From Flavobacterium terrae (lineage in GTDB: Bacteria > Bacteroidota > Bacteroidia > Flavobacteriales > Flavobacteriaceae): DNA of 64,000 bases. The stretch is taken from the NCBI RefSeq assembly GCF_900142035.1, contig NZ_FQZI01000001.1, positions 558,001 through 622,000 on the forward strand, read 5' to 3'. Under the pieces are notes generated by a model. The model ran no database searches, was not told where the DNA came from, and saw nothing but the letters and a program-made list of their open reading frames with translations. Both the position numbers and the translations under genes were made by a program. This document shows positions 33,356 to 44,290 of this stretch, piece by piece; position 1 is the first letter of the stretch; every line of letters starts with the position of its first letter.

Positions 33356-34774
33356 ATGCGAAAAGTATATTCTTTTATTTTTATCATATTATTCTCTTAT
33401 ACAGGGTTTTCACAAAATTTCTTTAACTATAAAATTAGTAAGCCTTATTGTGTGCTTAATTTTTTACAGTCTGCAACTGGCTCACATGGAACATCACCTT
33501 CTTTTAAGCAATTTATAATTTCTAAATCTCAAAATGACAATGAATTTATATTATTGACAGAGGAGTATTCTAAATTAAATTTGAACTACGTAATTAATAG
33601 AGAAGGTTTTCCAGAAGGCAGGAAGCAAAGTAACTCTGTTTTTGATTTGATAGTTGCTAATGCAGCTTCGTCCAATACATTAGAAGAATTTAAGATTAAA
33701 TGCTTAGGTTTAATTCCATTAGAAACCAATCAAAAACTTTACAAATTACTTAAAGAAGCTGAAAAAAAATATGATGAATTAGTTTGGATAACTAATAAGG
33801 ATAAAATGAAAAAGCAATTTGCTGAACTTTCTAAATTTGAAAAGACAAACGAAGCCATTTTCAATAAGATAAGAAATTTTTATGATTCATCTTGGACGTC
33901 AGATATACCTTTTCAAGTAGTTATTTATCCAATTCCAGGGTTTGACGGATTTTCTACAGCAACACCTCATGTGAACACTTTGTGTGTTGGGGTTTTTACA
34001 GATGAGGTAGATTATGCATCAAGAAACGGAGTTGTTTTACATGAAATGTGTCATGTGCTTTATAAAGAACAAAAGTTAAGTAAGCAGTATGATATAGAAG
34101 AATATTTTAAAGATAATAATACTTTATATTCAAGATTTGCGTACTCTTATTTAGATGAAGCTTTAGCTACTGCAATTGGTAATGGTTGGGCTTATAAGGT
34201 TGTAAACAATAAATTGGATGAAGGGGAGTGGTATGCAGATGCAACAATAAATGCATTTGCAAAATTGATTTATCCAATGGTTGAACAATACATGCAAAAA
34301 GGGAAATCTATTGATAGAGAGTTTATTAATGAGGTAATAAAGCTTTTTGCTCGCAATTTTCCAAAATCAATTCAGGAGTATTCAATTCTTTTGAATAAAA
34401 CAACAGTGTATGCTGATGATATGACAGAAATAGAGATGGTTAATAAATTAGCCGATTATTTTCAGGTTTATAGTTTAAGTCTTTCTTCACCAATAATTCA
34501 CAAATATAGTTTTGAATTGATGGAAAATTCAAAAGATACTCAGTTGTTTATTATTCATAAAAATCAGAACCAGACATTAAATGAAATAAAAAAATATTTT
34601 CCCCAAATAGAAAACTACAAATTTGAAGACAAACCATTGAATTTGAGTTTTTTTGATCTTAGAGGGAAAGCAGTAATAGTTTTGGTTTTAAATAATAAGG
34701 AAGAGATAAAGACAGAGTTGCTTAAAATGAAAAAGCAAGGTTTTTTTGATATTAAACAACCTTTACAATATTAG
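33356..34774 (+). CDS. secreted protein with HExxH metallopeptidase-like motif
   Basis: A 472-residue protein with a signal peptide (cut near YTGFSQ). The middle holds GVVLHEMCHVLYKEQ (His-Glu-x-x-His, about 226-240), a zinc-peptidase motif in a hydrophobic helix, with YLDEALATAIGNGWA about 30 residues on, where a third ligand Glu would sit as in gluzincins. I recognise no named family. The C-terminal 100 residues (RGKAVIVLVLNN) look like a separate small alpha/beta domain. The AddA-like gene starts 6 bp later. The peptidase call is inferred from the motif. Confidence 0.75.
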   Translation: MRKVYSFIFIILFSYTGFSQNFFNYKISKPYCVLNFLQSATGSHGTSPSFKQFIISKSQNDNEFILLTEEYSKLNLNYVINREGFPEGRKQSNSVFDLIVANAASSNTLEEFKIKCLGLIPLETNQKLYKLLKEAEKKYDELVWITNKDKMKKQFAELSKFEKTNEAIFNKIRNFYDSSWTSDIPFQVVIYPIPGFDGFSTATPHVNTLCVGVFTDEVDYASRNGVVLHEMCHVLYKEQKLSKQYDIEEYFKDNNTLYSRFAYSYLDEALATAIGNGWAYKVVNNKLDEGEWYADATINAFAKLIYPMVEQYMQKGKSIDREFINEVIKLFARNFPKSIQEYSILLNKTTVYADDMTEIEMVNKLADYFQVYSLSLSSPIIHKYSFELMENSKDTQLFIIHKNQNQTLNEIKKYFPQIENYKFEDKPLNLSFFDLRGKAVIVLVLNNKEEIKTELLKMKKQGFFDIKQPLQY

Positions 34775-34780
34775 CGACAA

Positions 34781-37700
34781 GTGGTAAAACCTGCATTTTC
34801 AATATATAACGCATCGGCGGGTTCAGGAAAAACCTATACTTTGGTAAAGGAATATCTTAAAATCATCTTGACATCACCCAGAGACGATGCTTATAAAAAC
34901 ATCCTAGCAATTACTTTTACTAATAAGGCTGTTCAAGAAATGAAAAGCAGAATAGTTGATAGTTTGTATGATTTTACAAAAGATCAGCCTTCAATAAAAG
35001 CTTTGGGATTAATGCAAGATCTTTCTGGTGAAACAGGGTTAAACCTAATCGAAATAACAAAGAAAGCTAGGTCGATTATAAAAAACATAATTCACAATTA
35101 TGCGGCTTTTGATATTTCAACAATTGATAAGTTCACGCATAAAGTGATCAGATCATTTGCTTTAGATTTAAATTTGCCAATCACTTTCGATGTTTCTCTC
35201 GATACTGAAAATCTTCTTCAAGAGGCGGTTGATTCAATTATTGCTGAAGCAGGTAATGATGAGGTGCTAACCAAACTTTTGGTTGATTTCACCATGGAAA
35301 AAACTGACGATGATAAATCGTGGGATGTTTCTGGAGAAATTTTTAATGCTGGTAAATTAGTATTGAATGAAAACTATAGAAATGAAGTAGTTTCATTACA
35401 AGAGAAAACCATTCCAGACTTTATAAAGCTCAAATTAAAACTAAATGATTTATGTAAGCAATTAATTGAAGATACAAAACAAATGGCATCTTCAGTTTTA
35501 GGTTTAATAGATCAAAAAGGAATTGATTTAAAATCATTTTCTGGAGGATATTTTCCAAAACATCTTCAAGGGATTTCAGAAGGAATTTTCAATCCAAATA
35601 ATAAGACTTATCATGAGTTTGAAGATGTCAAAATAAACAAGAGTGCTAGAGACAAAGAAATCATTGAAGCAAGAATTCCAGAATTATTAAATCAGTTAAA
35701 AGAAATTTATACAAAATTAGAAAAGAAAGCTTTTTATGAAGCTTTCCTGAAAAACATCACTCCTCTATCACTTTTGAATACAATAAATAATAAATTAAAA
35801 GTTATCCAAGAGGAGCAAAATATTTTGTCAATAGCTGAGTTTAACAAGCTTATTTATGATCAAATTAAAAAGCAACCCGCTCCATTTATTTACGAACGTT
35901 TAGGAGAAAGATACAAACATTTTTTTATTGATGAGTTTCAAGATACTTCCCAAATGCAGTGGGAGAATTTAATTCCGTTAATCGATAATGCATTGTCTAG
36001 TGAAGATTTGCAAGGAGTTAGAGGTTCATTAATGCTTGTTGGCGACCCCAAACAATCCATTTATAGGTGGCGAGGAGGGAAAGCAGAACAATTAATTGAT
36101 TTAACCCATTCTGAAAATCCATTTAGTAATAAAGAAAAAAAAGTATTTAATCTTGAACGTAATTATAGAAGTTTTGACGAGGTTATTAATTTTAATAATG
36201 ATTTTTTCAAGTTTCTTTCTCACAAATTTGATAACGAAGACTATAAAAAATTATACCTTGAAAATAGTTTTCAGTTAAGCAACGATAAAAAAGGCGGATT
36301 AGTAAATATTTCTTTCTTGCCCTTAATTGAAAGTAGTAATGATATAGAGGATGAAGATGACCTAACTACTGAAGACTTATACCTTCAAAAAACACTTCGG
36401 TTAATACATGATGTGCAGCAAAAAGGGTTTTCGCTCAATGAGATTGTTCTTTTAGTACGTAGTAATAAACACGGAATTCTTTTGGCGAATTATTTAACGG
36501 AGAATAATATTGAAGTAATATCTTCTGAAAGCTTGTTAATACAGTCTTCTTTCGAAGTTCAATATTTACTAAATGCTTTGAGGTATATCAATGATCCAAA
36601 AGATAAGGAGTCATTAGCCCAAGTTCTGTATTATTTTTCAAAATCAAGAGTTAAATCAATTTCTTCTCACGATTTTATCGTTAAAGGAATATCTTTTGAA
36701 AAACAAGAAAATTTACAAACTTGGTTGAGTTCTTTTGGTATTGAAATCGATTTTAAATCGATAAAAAAGAAATCTTTGTTTGAGCTGGTAGAAACGTTAG
36801 TGCATAAAGGTGTTTTAATTGAAAACAATAATGCTTACGTTCAATTTTTTCTTGATATTGTTTTAGAGAGAGATGTAAAATACCAATTGAGTATTGGTGA
36901 TTTTTTAGATTTTTGGAATAAAAGCGGTTCTAAGTTTAGTGTTCCTTCGAACGAAAATTCAGATGCAATTCGAATTATGACCATTCATAAATCAAAAGGA
37001 TTGGAATTTCCAGTAGTGATTTTTCCATTTGCAGACGAAAATTATAGTTCTAATAAAGGAGAAAAAATTTGGATTGACAGTAATGAAGATACAGATATAG
37101 ATAAATTTTTAGTTGACAAATCGAGTAGTGTGCTTCGATATGGTGAAAAAGCAGTAGAGATATACAATCAAAAAGAACAGGAAAAATTACTAGACAATGT
37201 TAATGTTTTGTATGTGGCTTTGACAAGAGCCGAAGAGCAATTGTATATCGTTTCGTCTATGAAAGAAAGAAATAGTAAAGGGGTTTTGCCTAATAATCTG
37301 GCTTCTTATTTTATAGAGTTCTTAGAGTTTACTAATGAATTCAAAGCAGAACAATTAGAATATGTTTTTGGTAGTAGTGAAAGGGTTTCTTTGCCAAAGA
37401 CAAAACAAGAAACTCAAGAATTTATCAAAAACAATATTTCTGTATTAAAGCCAGAATCAATAAAAATTGCCCAACGAGAAGCACTTATGTGGGGGACTCA
37501 TCAGCAAGAAGCAATAGAGTTTGGTAACGTAATGCATAAAGTTTTATCTTTTATTGAAACAAAAAAGGATGTCGATATTGCAATTACTAAAGCGTTAGAA
37601 AGTGGGCTAATTTCAGAGGACCAAAAAGAATTGGTTTCGAATAGTTTATTGCAAATAGTAAATCATGATGAGCTTTATGAGTTTTTTTTAGAGGGAAATA

Positions 37701-37933
37701 AGGTTTTAAACGAAGTTAGTATTTTGCGTAATAATGCATCTACAATAATTCCGGATAGAATTGTTTTCAATGATAATAAGGCTTATTTGTTAGATTATAA
37801 AACAGGTGAGCATAATCTAAAATATGTTAGTCAAATAAACGAGTATGAAAAAGTGCTCATAGAAATGGGCTACCAAGTAGATAAAAAGGCACTTGTATAT
37901 ATAGGAGAAAAAATAGAAGTGGTACATTTGTAA
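34781..37933 (+). CDS. AddA-like UvrD-family helicase-nuclease
   Basis: A 1050-residue helicase of the RecB/AddA type for processing double-strand DNA ends. Helicase motifs in order: Walker [12 protein letters not shown] (11-21), [13 protein letters not shown] (Ia), [12 protein letters not shown] (II), [13 protein letters not shown] (III), [14 protein letters not shown] (V) and [13 protein letters not shown] (VI). A C-terminal PD-(D/E)XK nuclease follows, with PDRIV and LLDYKTGE. The start codon is GTG at 34781; Walker A at residue 11 leaves little room for another. The AddB-like partner is at 40745, separated by kbl and an OmpA gene. Confidence 0.92.
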   Translation: MVKPAFSIYNASAGSGKTYTLVKEYLKIILTSPRDDAYKNILAITFTNKAVQEMKSRIVDSLYDFTKDQPSIKALGLMQDLSGETGLNLIEITKKARSIIKNIIHNYAAFDISTIDKFTHKVIRSFALDLNLPITFDVSLDTENLLQEAVDSIIAEAGNDEVLTKLLVDFTMEKTDDDKSWDVSGEIFNAGKLVLNENYRNEVVSLQEKTIPDFIKLKLKLNDLCKQLIEDTKQMASSVLGLIDQKGIDLKSFSGGYFPKHLQGISEGIFNPNNKTYHEFEDVKINKSARDKEIIEARIPELLNQLKEIYTKLEKKAFYEAFLKNITPLSLLNTINNKLKVIQEEQNILSIAEFNKLIYDQIKKQPAPFIYERLGERYKHFFIDEFQDTSQMQWENLIPLIDNALSSEDLQGVRGSLMLVGDPKQSIYRWRGGKAEQLIDLTHSENPFSNKEKKVFNLERNYRSFDEVINFNNDFFKFLSHKFDNEDYKKLYLENSFQLSNDKKGGLVNISFLPLIESSNDIEDEDDLTTEDLYLQKTLRLIHDVQQKGFSLNEIVLLVRSNKHGILLANYLTENNIEVISSESLLIQSSFEVQYLLNALRYINDPKDKESLAQVLYYFSKSRVKSISSHDFIVKGISFEKQENLQTWLSSFGIEIDFKSIKKKSLFELVETLVHKGVLIENNNAYVQFFLDIVLERDVKYQLSIGDFLDFWNKSGSKFSVPSNENSDAIRIMTIHKSKGLEFPVVIFPFADENYSSNKGEKIWIDSNEDTDIDKFLVDKSSSVLRYGEKAVEIYNQKEQEKLLDNVNVLYVALTRAEEQLYIVSSMKERNSKGVLPNNLASYFIEFLEFTNEFKAEQLEYVFGSSERVSLPKTKQETQEFIKNNISVLKPESIKIAQREALMWGTHQQEAIEFGNVMHKVLSFIETKKDVDIAITKALESGLISEDQKELVSNSLLQIVNHDELYEFFLEGNKVLNEVSILRNNASTIIPDRIVFNDNKAYLLDYKTGEHNLKYVSQINEYEKVLIEMGYQVDKKALVYIGEKIEVVHL

Positions 37934-37961
37934 AAATTCAAAAAAAACAAACTCATATAGT

Positions 37962-39158
37962 ATGTACGGAAAAATTAAACAACACTTGCAAAATGAGCTA
38001 AATGCTATTCAAGAAAACGGATTGTATAAAAAAGAGAGAGTTATAACCTCTCCTCAAGGGGCAGAGATTGTAGTGAACGGAGAAACGGTTTTGAACTTTT
38101 GTGCCAATAATTATTTAGGATTATCGTCACACCCAGAAGTAGTTCAGGCAGCTAAAGATGCTTTAGATACTCATGGTTTCGGAATGTCTTCAGTTCGTTT
38201 TATTTGTGGAACACAAGATATTCATAAGCAATTAGAAGAAACTATTGCTAAGTTTTACGGTACAGAAGATACGATTTTGTATGCTGCGGCTTTTGATGCT
38301 AATGGCGGTGTTTTTGAACCATTGTTAGGAGAAGAAGACTGTATTATATCTGATAGTTTGAATCATGCTTCTATTATTGATGGAGTTCGTTTGTGTAAAG
38401 CAGCTCGTTATCGTTATGAAAACAACAACATGGCTGACTTAGAAGAACAACTTAAAAAAGCTACTGAGGCGGGGCATCGTTTTAAGTTGATAGTTACTGA
38501 TGGGGTTTTTTCTATGGATGGTTTAGTAGCACCTTTGGATAAAATATGTGATTTAGCAGATAAGTATGATGCAATGGTAATGGTTGATGAATGTCATGCA
38601 GCAGGTTTTATAGGCGCAACAGGTAAAGGTACTCTTGAAGCTAAGGGAGTAATGGGGCGTGTAGATATTATCACGGGAACTCTAGGTAAGGCTCTTGGAG
38701 GTGCTATGGGAGGATATACTACAGCTAAAAAAGAAATCATAGAGATTTTGAGACAACGTTCTCGACCTTATTTGTTTTCAAACTCTTTAGCGCCTTCAAT
38801 TGTTGGAGCATCACTAAAAGTTTTTGAGCTATTAGAAAAGGATACTTCTTTAAGAGATAAGCTAGAGTGGAACACAAATTATTTCAAAGAAGGAATGAAA
38901 AAGGCAGGATTTGATATTATCGATGGAGATTCTGCGATTGTTCCGGTGATGCTTTATGATGCAAAACTTTCTCAAATTATGGCAGATGAGTTGCTTAAAA
39001 AGGGAATTTATGTTATAGGTTTCTTTTTTCCAGTTGTTCCAAAAGAAAAAGCTCGTATCAGAGTCCAATTGTCGGCAGGCCATACAAATGAGCATCTAGA
39101 CAAAGCAATTCAAGCTTTTACAGAAGTAGGGATGAGTCTAAATATTATAAAAAATTGA
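37962..39158 (+). CDS. kbl: glycine C-acetyltransferase (2-amino-3-ketobutyrate CoA ligase)
   Basis: A PLP enzyme that splits 2-amino-3-ketobutyrate with CoA into glycine and acetyl-CoA, after threonine dehydrogenase. The 398-residue protein matches the alpha-oxoamine synthase family: [25 protein letters not shown] (PLP ring Asp) and the Schiff-base lysine in [13 protein letters not shown]. Serine palmitoyltransferase and BioF are close relatives, but length and the N-terminal [11 protein letters not shown] fit Kbl. No threonine dehydrogenase is in the window. Confidence 0.93.
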   Translation: MYGKIKQHLQNELNAIQENGLYKKERVITSPQGAEIVVNGETVLNFCANNYLGLSSHPEVVQAAKDALDTHGFGMSSVRFICGTQDIHKQLEETIAKFYGTEDTILYAAAFDANGGVFEPLLGEEDCIISDSLNHASIIDGVRLCKAARYRYENNNMADLEEQLKKATEAGHRFKLIVTDGVFSMDGLVAPLDKICDLADKYDAMVMVDECHAAGFIGATGKGTLEAKGVMGRVDIITGTLGKALGGAMGGYTTAKKEIIEILRQRSRPYLFSNSLAPSIVGASLKVFELLEKDTSLRDKLEWNTNYFKEGMKKAGFDIIDGDSAIVPVMLYDAKLSQIMADELLKKGIYVIGFFFPVVPKEKARIRVQLSAGHTNEHLDKAIQAFTEVGMSLNIIKN

Positions 39159-39196
39159 TTTTTTTTTTAAAATTAGTCTTTTTTTTAACAATTCAT

Positions 39197-39227
39197 TTTG
39201 TAATTAATTATTTACCTCTTACTTTTG
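39197..39227 (+). promoter_or_regulatory. promoter of the OmpA-like gene
   Basis: TTTG ending at 39200, a 19-nt spacer and a perfect TACTTTTG at 39220-39227. The leader to ATG 39263 is about 30 nt and AT-rich, as expected for a strongly expressed gene. Confidence 0.8.
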
Positions 39228-39262
39228 TCACAATAACGTATTGTAATCAAATAAAATTAAGT

Positions 39263-40681
39263 ATGAAACATCTTAACAAACTTTTTGTTTCCATGATGAT
39301 GGTAGCTGGTTTGAGTGCCAATGCACAAAGCAGTGATAATCCGTGGGCAATATCTTTCGGAGCCAATGCAGTAGATACTAGAACTAGTGCGGGTATGAGA
39401 GATGCAAATATCAAAGACCACTTTTCACAATTCTTTAATGTTAAAGAAAACTGGAATATTATTCCTTCAGTTTCTTATTTAACTGTTTCAAGAAATGTTG
39501 GTGGTAACTTCTCAGTAGGAGTTACTGGGTCAGTTAACAAAATTACTAAATGGGTTGACTGGGTTGGACCTTCTGCAAACAGTGTGGTAACTTATAATCC
39601 TGGTGATTTAATGTATTACAGTGCTGATGGTACAATTAAGTACAGCTTAAAAAATTTAATTGGAATCAAATGGTTTGATCCTTCAGTTCATATTGGTGGA
39701 GGTTATACATGGTTAGATAAACAATCAGCTGGAAATGCTAACGCAGGAGCAGGTTTAACTTTATGGTTTACTGAGCAAGTTGGTTTATCATTAAGTTCTA
39801 CTTACAAAAAAGCGTTTACAGATAGAACTGATGGAACAGGAGCTTTAGACGTTCCTTCTGTATTCCAACACATGGCAGGTCTTACTTTCCAATTCGGAGG
39901 TAAAGATACTGATGGTGATGGTATCTATGATAAAGATGATGCTTGTCCAGATGTAGCTGGATTAAAAGAATTCCAAGGTTGTCCTGACACTGATGGTGAT
40001 GGTATCCAAGATAAAGATGATGCTTGTCCTGAAGTTGCTGGTCCTAAAGAATTAAATGGATGTCCTGATACTGATGGTGATGGTATTGCTGATAAAGATG
40101 ATGCTTGTCCTGAAGTTGCTGGTTTAGCTAACTTACAAGGTTGTCCAGATGCTGACGGTGACGGTGTTGCTGACAATAAAGATAAATGTCCTACTGTAGC
40201 AGGTCCAAGAGAGAACGGTGGTTGTCCATGGCCAGATACTGATGGTGACTCAGTTCTTGATAAAGATGATCAATGTCCAGATGTTAAAGGTACAGTAGCT
40301 AACAATGGTTGTCCAGAAGTAAGCGAAGACGTAATGAAAAAATTAAACGACTACGCTAAAACTATCTTATTTGACACTAATAAAGCTTCTTTCCAAGAAA
40401 GAACTTACCCAGTGTTACAAGCTATGGTGGCTATCTTAAAAGAGTACCCATCTTCTAAATTCTCTATCGAAGGTCATACAGATTCAGATGGTAAAGATGC
40501 TGCTAACCAAAAATTATCAGAAACTAGAGCTGCTGCTGTTGTTACTTACTTAGTAGAAAACGGAATCGATGCTTCTAGATTATCTTCTATTGGTTTTGGA
40601 GAATCTAAACCAATCGCTTCTAACAAAACTAAAGCTGGTAAAGCTCAAAACAGAAGAGTTGAAGTGAAATTAGTAAAATAA
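39263..40681 (+). CDS. OmpA-family outer-membrane protein with TSP3 calcium-binding repeats
   Basis: A 472-residue protein: signal peptide (cut near LSANAQ), an N-terminal eight-strand-type barrel (about 25-210), a linker of thrombospondin type 3 repeats ([16 protein letters not shown] and relatives, about 215-355) and a C-terminal OmpA domain ([32 protein letters not shown]) that binds peptidoglycan. The repeats carry acidic DxDxDG loops and paired Cys, so the linker should be rigid and calcium-bound. It tethers the outer membrane to the cell wall. ATG 39263 is chosen since it precedes the signal peptide and follows the promoter. Confidence 0.93.
   Translation: MKHLNKLFVSMMMVAGLSANAQSSDNPWAISFGANAVDTRTSAGMRDANIKDHFSQFFNVKENWNIIPSVSYLTVSRNVGGNFSVGVTGSVNKITKWVDWVGPSANSVVTYNPGDLMYYSADGTIKYSLKNLIGIKWFDPSVHIGGGYTWLDKQSAGNANAGAGLTLWFTEQVGLSLSSTYKKAFTDRTDGTGALDVPSVFQHMAGLTFQFGGKDTDGDGIYDKDDACPDVAGLKEFQGCPDTDGDGIQDKDDACPEVAGPKELNGCPDTDGDGIADKDDACPEVAGLANLQGCPDADGDGVADNKDKCPTVAGPRENGGCPWPDTDGDSVLDKDDQCPDVKGTVANNGCPEVSEDVMKKLNDYAKTILFDTNKASFQERTYPVLQAMVAILKEYPSSKFSIEGHTDSDGKDAANQKLSETRAAAVVTYLVENGIDASRLSSIGFGESKPIASNKTKAGKAQNRRVEVKLVK
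39907..40260 (+). repeat. coding tandem repeats (TSP3 units)
   Basis: About five units of 60-75 bp built on ACTGATGGTGATGGTAT and GATAAAGATGATGCTTGTCC. They encode the calcium-binding linker of the OmpA protein; near-identity of units at the DNA level makes copy-number change possible. Confidence 0.9.
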
Positions 40682-40702
40682 TTTTATCAAAATAAATTCT
40701 TT

Positions 40703-40733
40703 AAAACGCTCCGATTAGTCGGAGCGTTTTTTT
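40703..40733 (+). terminator. intrinsic terminator after the OmpA-like gene
   Basis: A 12-bp stem (AAAACGCTCCGA with its complement) around TTAG and a T tract, 21 bp after the stop and just before the AddB-like gene. Confidence 0.92.
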
Positions 40734-40744
40734 ATTTTTATAAA

Positions 40745-43510
40745 ATGACGGAAACCACTTTTTTAGATAAACTAGCTAATTATATTGTTACTGAAAAGCA
40801 GTATGATTTTTCCAAAATAGTTATTGTATTACCTAATAAAAGGGCTAAACTTTTTTTGCTAGAATCTTTTAAAGTTCACTTTGAAAATTTCTTTTTTGCT
40901 CCAAAAATTATAAGTATTGAAGATTTTATTCAAGACATATCAGGCATTAGAAGTATTGATTCTGTTGAATTGCTTTTTGAGTTTTATGAAGTGTATTCGT
41001 CATTGACTATTGTAGAAAACAGGCAAAATTTTGAACAGTTTTCTAATTGGGCAAAAACTTTATTGCAAGATTTTAACGAGATCGATCGTTATCTGATTAA
41101 TCCTGATTATGTTTTTTCATATTTAAAAGACATTGAAGTTCTTAAAAGATGGGATCTGTCACCAGCAGATAAGACTGAAATTATAAATAAGCAACTGGAG
41201 TTTTGGGATATTTTACCACAGTATTACTGCTCATTTTATAATCATCTTTTAAAAAGCAAAATTGGTTATCAAGGGCTTATTTATAGAGAAGCAGTAAACA
41301 ATTTAGTTCATTTTTCTTCAGAAATTGTAGACAAGAGAATAATTTTTGCTGGTTTTAATGCACTTAATCAAGCAGAAGAAAAAATCGTTCAGCACTTATT
41401 GAGTATTGATAAAGCAGATATGCTTTGGGATATTGATGAGGTTTTTTTGAAAGATGTACATCATGATGCTGGATTGTTTGCAAGACGTTTTAAGGAACGT
41501 TGGAGTTATTATACTACAAATAAATTCCAATGGATTGTAAATGAGTTTTCAACTGAAAAAAATATTGAAATAATTGGCACATCTAAATCTATTGGACAAG
41601 CAAAAATTGTATCAGAGTTAATTAGTAACAGCATTATTAATTCCGATACAATTGATTTAAGTAAAGTTGCATTGGTTCTTGGTGATGAAAATCTATTGAT
41701 TCCAATTTTACATTCTTTACCAGAAAATGTTGGAAGCTTAAATATAACTATGGGTTATTCTAGTAAAAATAACCCAGTGCAGATTTTAATCGCTAAGTTA
41801 TTTAAAATGCATACTCATGCATTGAAAAGAAATCCTGACAGCTATTTGTTTTATTATAAAGATGTTTTGGATCTTTTGGCTAATCCAATTATTGAATCTT
41901 ATATTGATTCTTCTGAATTAGTTAATTTCATAAAAAGAAACAATTATACTTTTATTACTCAAAATCGTATAACAACTTTTAACGGGTATAGTAATCGTTT
42001 TTTTGACCTTATTTTTGAAAAATGGGACAAGTCTCCAATTGAAATTCTTCAAAAGATCAAAGATTTATTGCTTTTGATTAAAGGAGAGCTAGACCATAAT
42101 AAGGAAGAAGATAAACTGCTTAAAACTTTTCTCTATTCCATTTTTAAAGGCATTAACCAACTCATTTCATACTGCTCAAAAAATAGTTATGTAGATTCAG
42201 TTGATTTGCTTTATGGACTTTATAAACAAATAATAGATTTAAGCGAAGTTTCATTTGAAGGAGAACCTTTGTTTGGACTTCAAATCATGGGTGTTTTAGA
42301 AAGTAGAGTTTTAGATTTTGAAACTGTTATTATCACTTCGATGAATGAAGGTAAATTCCCTTCAGGTAAAACTAATAATTCATTTATTCCTTATGATATA
42401 AAACGTGAGATTGGCTTACCTACATTTAAAGAAAAGGATGCTATTTATTCATACCATTTTTATCATTTATTGTTAAGAGCTAAAAATATATACTTGATAT
42501 ATAATACTGAAAATGAAGGGTTAGATGGAGGTGAAAAGAGCCGGTTTATCACACAGTTGGAAGTAGAAAAAAGGGAAAAACATAAGTTATCGCATAGAAT
42601 AATTCAACCTTTTATCCCTAATATAGCAAATCATGGGATGCAGATAAGTAAGACGGAATTGGTTTTACAGCGCTTAAAGGAAATTGCATCAGGGAAAGGA
42701 TTTTCACCTTCAGCTTTAACCACATACATAAGAAATCCTATTCAGTTTTATTTCCAAAGAGTTTTATCAATAAGAGAAGTTGAAGAGGTCGAAGAAAATA
42801 TTGCTTTAAATACCCTTGGTACCATAATACACGGTTCTTTAGAGGAGCTTTATAAACCTTATTTAAATGTCTTTTTATCTTTAGAAATAATCGATAAAAT
42901 GATTGCCAGTGCAGATGACGAAATAGAAAAGCAGTTCAAGGAAGTATATAAGGAAGGAGAGATTAAAAAAGGGAAAAATCTTTTGGCATTTGAGGTAGCA
43001 AAAAGGAATGTTTATAATTTTTTAAAGGAGGAAAAGAAAGCTATTGAAAATGGAGATGCTGTCAAAATAATTGCATTAGAACTTTCATTAGAAAGGAATT
43101 TAGAGGATTCTCGATTACCATTCCCAATTAAAATTTCTGGAAATGTGGATAGGATTGAAGTGCGTAATGGCAAACTGCGGGTAATTGATTATAAAACCGG
43201 AAAGGTTGAAGCAAAAAACATTTTATTGAAGGATTGGCTTGGTCTTGCTACTGATATTAAAAACGATAAGATAATTCAACTTTTGTGTTATGCATTCATG
43301 TTTGAAGAACAATCTAAAGAGTATGAAATTGAAGCAGGAATTATTTCTTTCAAAAATATGAAAGCAGGTTTTATGCCTTTTGGGATTAAGAATGGAAAAG
43401 AAACCGAATCCATTATTACATCCCAAACTTTAGAATATTTCAAAAATGAACTTATCGAATTAATTCTAGAAATTTTAAATCCGGAAATTGATTTTAAAGA
43501 AGTTAATTAG
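40745..43510 (+). CDS. AddB-like PD-(D/E)XK nuclease
   Basis: A 921-residue protein resembling the AddB subunit of double-strand-break exonucleases. The N-terminus has a helicase-like fold remnant (KIVIVLPNKRAKLF) without a classic Walker A, so ATPase activity is doubtful. The middle ESRVLDFETVIITSMNEGKFP resembles helicase motif V, and the C-terminal nuclease has FSPSALTTYIRNPIQFYF, GNVDRIEV and VIDYKTGK. A four-Cys iron-sulfur cluster as in Bacillus AddB is not evident. It should work with the AddA-like protein at 34781. Its stop abuts the stop of the convergent hydrolase. Confidence 0.88.
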   Translation: MTETTFLDKLANYIVTEKQYDFSKIVIVLPNKRAKLFLLESFKVHFENFFFAPKIISIEDFIQDISGIRSIDSVELLFEFYEVYSSLTIVENRQNFEQFSNWAKTLLQDFNEIDRYLINPDYVFSYLKDIEVLKRWDLSPADKTEIINKQLEFWDILPQYYCSFYNHLLKSKIGYQGLIYREAVNNLVHFSSEIVDKRIIFAGFNALNQAEEKIVQHLLSIDKADMLWDIDEVFLKDVHHDAGLFARRFKERWSYYTTNKFQWIVNEFSTEKNIEIIGTSKSIGQAKIVSELISNSIINSDTIDLSKVALVLGDENLLIPILHSLPENVGSLNITMGYSSKNNPVQILIAKLFKMHTHALKRNPDSYLFYYKDVLDLLANPIIESYIDSSELVNFIKRNNYTFITQNRITTFNGYSNRFFDLIFEKWDKSPIEILQKIKDLLLLIKGELDHNKEEDKLLKTFLYSIFKGINQLISYCSKNSYVDSVDLLYGLYKQIIDLSEVSFEGEPLFGLQIMGVLESRVLDFETVIITSMNEGKFPSGKTNNSFIPYDIKREIGLPTFKEKDAIYSYHFYHLLLRAKNIYLIYNTENEGLDGGEKSRFITQLEVEKREKHKLSHRIIQPFIPNIANHGMQISKTELVLQRLKEIASGKGFSPSALTTYIRNPIQFYFQRVLSIREVEEVEENIALNTLGTIIHGSLEELYKPYLNVFLSLEIIDKMIASADDEIEKQFKEVYKEGEIKKGKNLLAFEVAKRNVYNFLKEEKKAIENGDAVKIIALELSLERNLEDSRLPFPIKISGNVDRIEVRNGKLRVIDYKTGKVEAKNILLKDWLGLATDIKNDKIIQLLCYAFMFEEQSKEYEIEAGIISFKNMKAGFMPFGIKNGKETESIITSQTLEYFKNELIELILEILNPEIDFKEVN

Positions 43511-44287
43511 TTATTTTAAAAATTTCAAAATAATTGCTCCCAAAACATCGCTGTTTTCAATATGACTCATATGCCCATCAGGCAATGTTATAAGTTCAAC
43601 AGAAGTTCCGTCGATTTGGGAAATGTTATCATTATAACTTAAAACAGGATCTTTCTTGCCTAAAATCAAAAGAATAGGGAAAGTAGCTTGATGTAAAATA
43701 AATTCCCTGTCTTTTCTTGCTTTCATGCCTTCTAACGCAGAAATTATACCTTGAACACTTGTTTTAAGTGCTTGTTCTTTAACTAAGTTAATTTCATTAA
43801 TTAGTCGGTCTCTGTTTTCCTCGCTAAATAAATTGGCAATGGACATTCCAATAAAAATATCAGGATTTTGTTTAACCGCTTTTATGGCGCGCATTCTATT
43901 TATTTTGCGTTCCGGACTGTCTTCTTTTGAAGTTGAATTGAGTAATACAATTCCTTTAACCATCTCAGGATATAATTCGGCAAATGCTAAAGAAACATAT
44001 CCTCCCATAGAATGTCCAACAAATACCACATCAGAAATATTTAGATGAAATAAAACTGCATGTACAGCATCAGCCATATCTTCCATGGTATGCATATAGC
44101 TTAGGTTTTCCGTTTCACCATGTCCCAATAAATCAATGGTTATGATTTGATGTTTTTTAGCAAATTCATTGACATAGAGATTCCACATAGTGGAGTTTTC
44201 TAAAAAACCATGTAGTAATACAATTGTTTTTCCTTTTCCAGTATTGGAATAAGCTATTTTGATGTTTTTATAATGAATGTTATTCAA
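43511..44287 (-). CDS. alpha/beta hydrolase
   Basis: A 258-residue cytoplasmic alpha/beta-fold hydrolase with oxyanion loop LLHGFLEN, nucleophile Ser in GHSMGGYVS, acid Asp in LGKKDPVLSY and His in LPDGHMSHIEN. The substrate is unknown; esterase or MenH-like relatives share these motifs. The start codon appears to be TTG at 44287. It lies in the same frame as the DUF2891 gene, separated by its stop codon and one more codon, so the two are tightly coupled. Confidence 0.85.
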   Translation of the reverse strand: MNNIHYKNIKIAYSNTGKGKTIVLLHGFLENSTMWNLYVNEFAKKHQIITIDLLGHGETENLSYMHTMEDMADAVHAVLFHLNISDVVFVGHSMGGYVSLAFAELYPEMVKGIVLLNSTSKEDSPERKINRMRAIKAVKQNPDIFIGMSIANLFSEENRDRLINEINLVKEQALKTSVQGIISALEGMKARKDREFILHQATFPILLILGKKDPVLSYNDNISQIDGTSVELITLPDGHMSHIENSDVLGAIILKFLK

Positions 44288-44290
44288 TGA

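Noticed and set aside
39907-40260. Regular repeats that could suggest a CRISPR or non-coding tandem array
   Set aside because: They are in frame within the OmpA gene and encode TSP3 DxDxDG units. The antisense ORF over them is a shadow.
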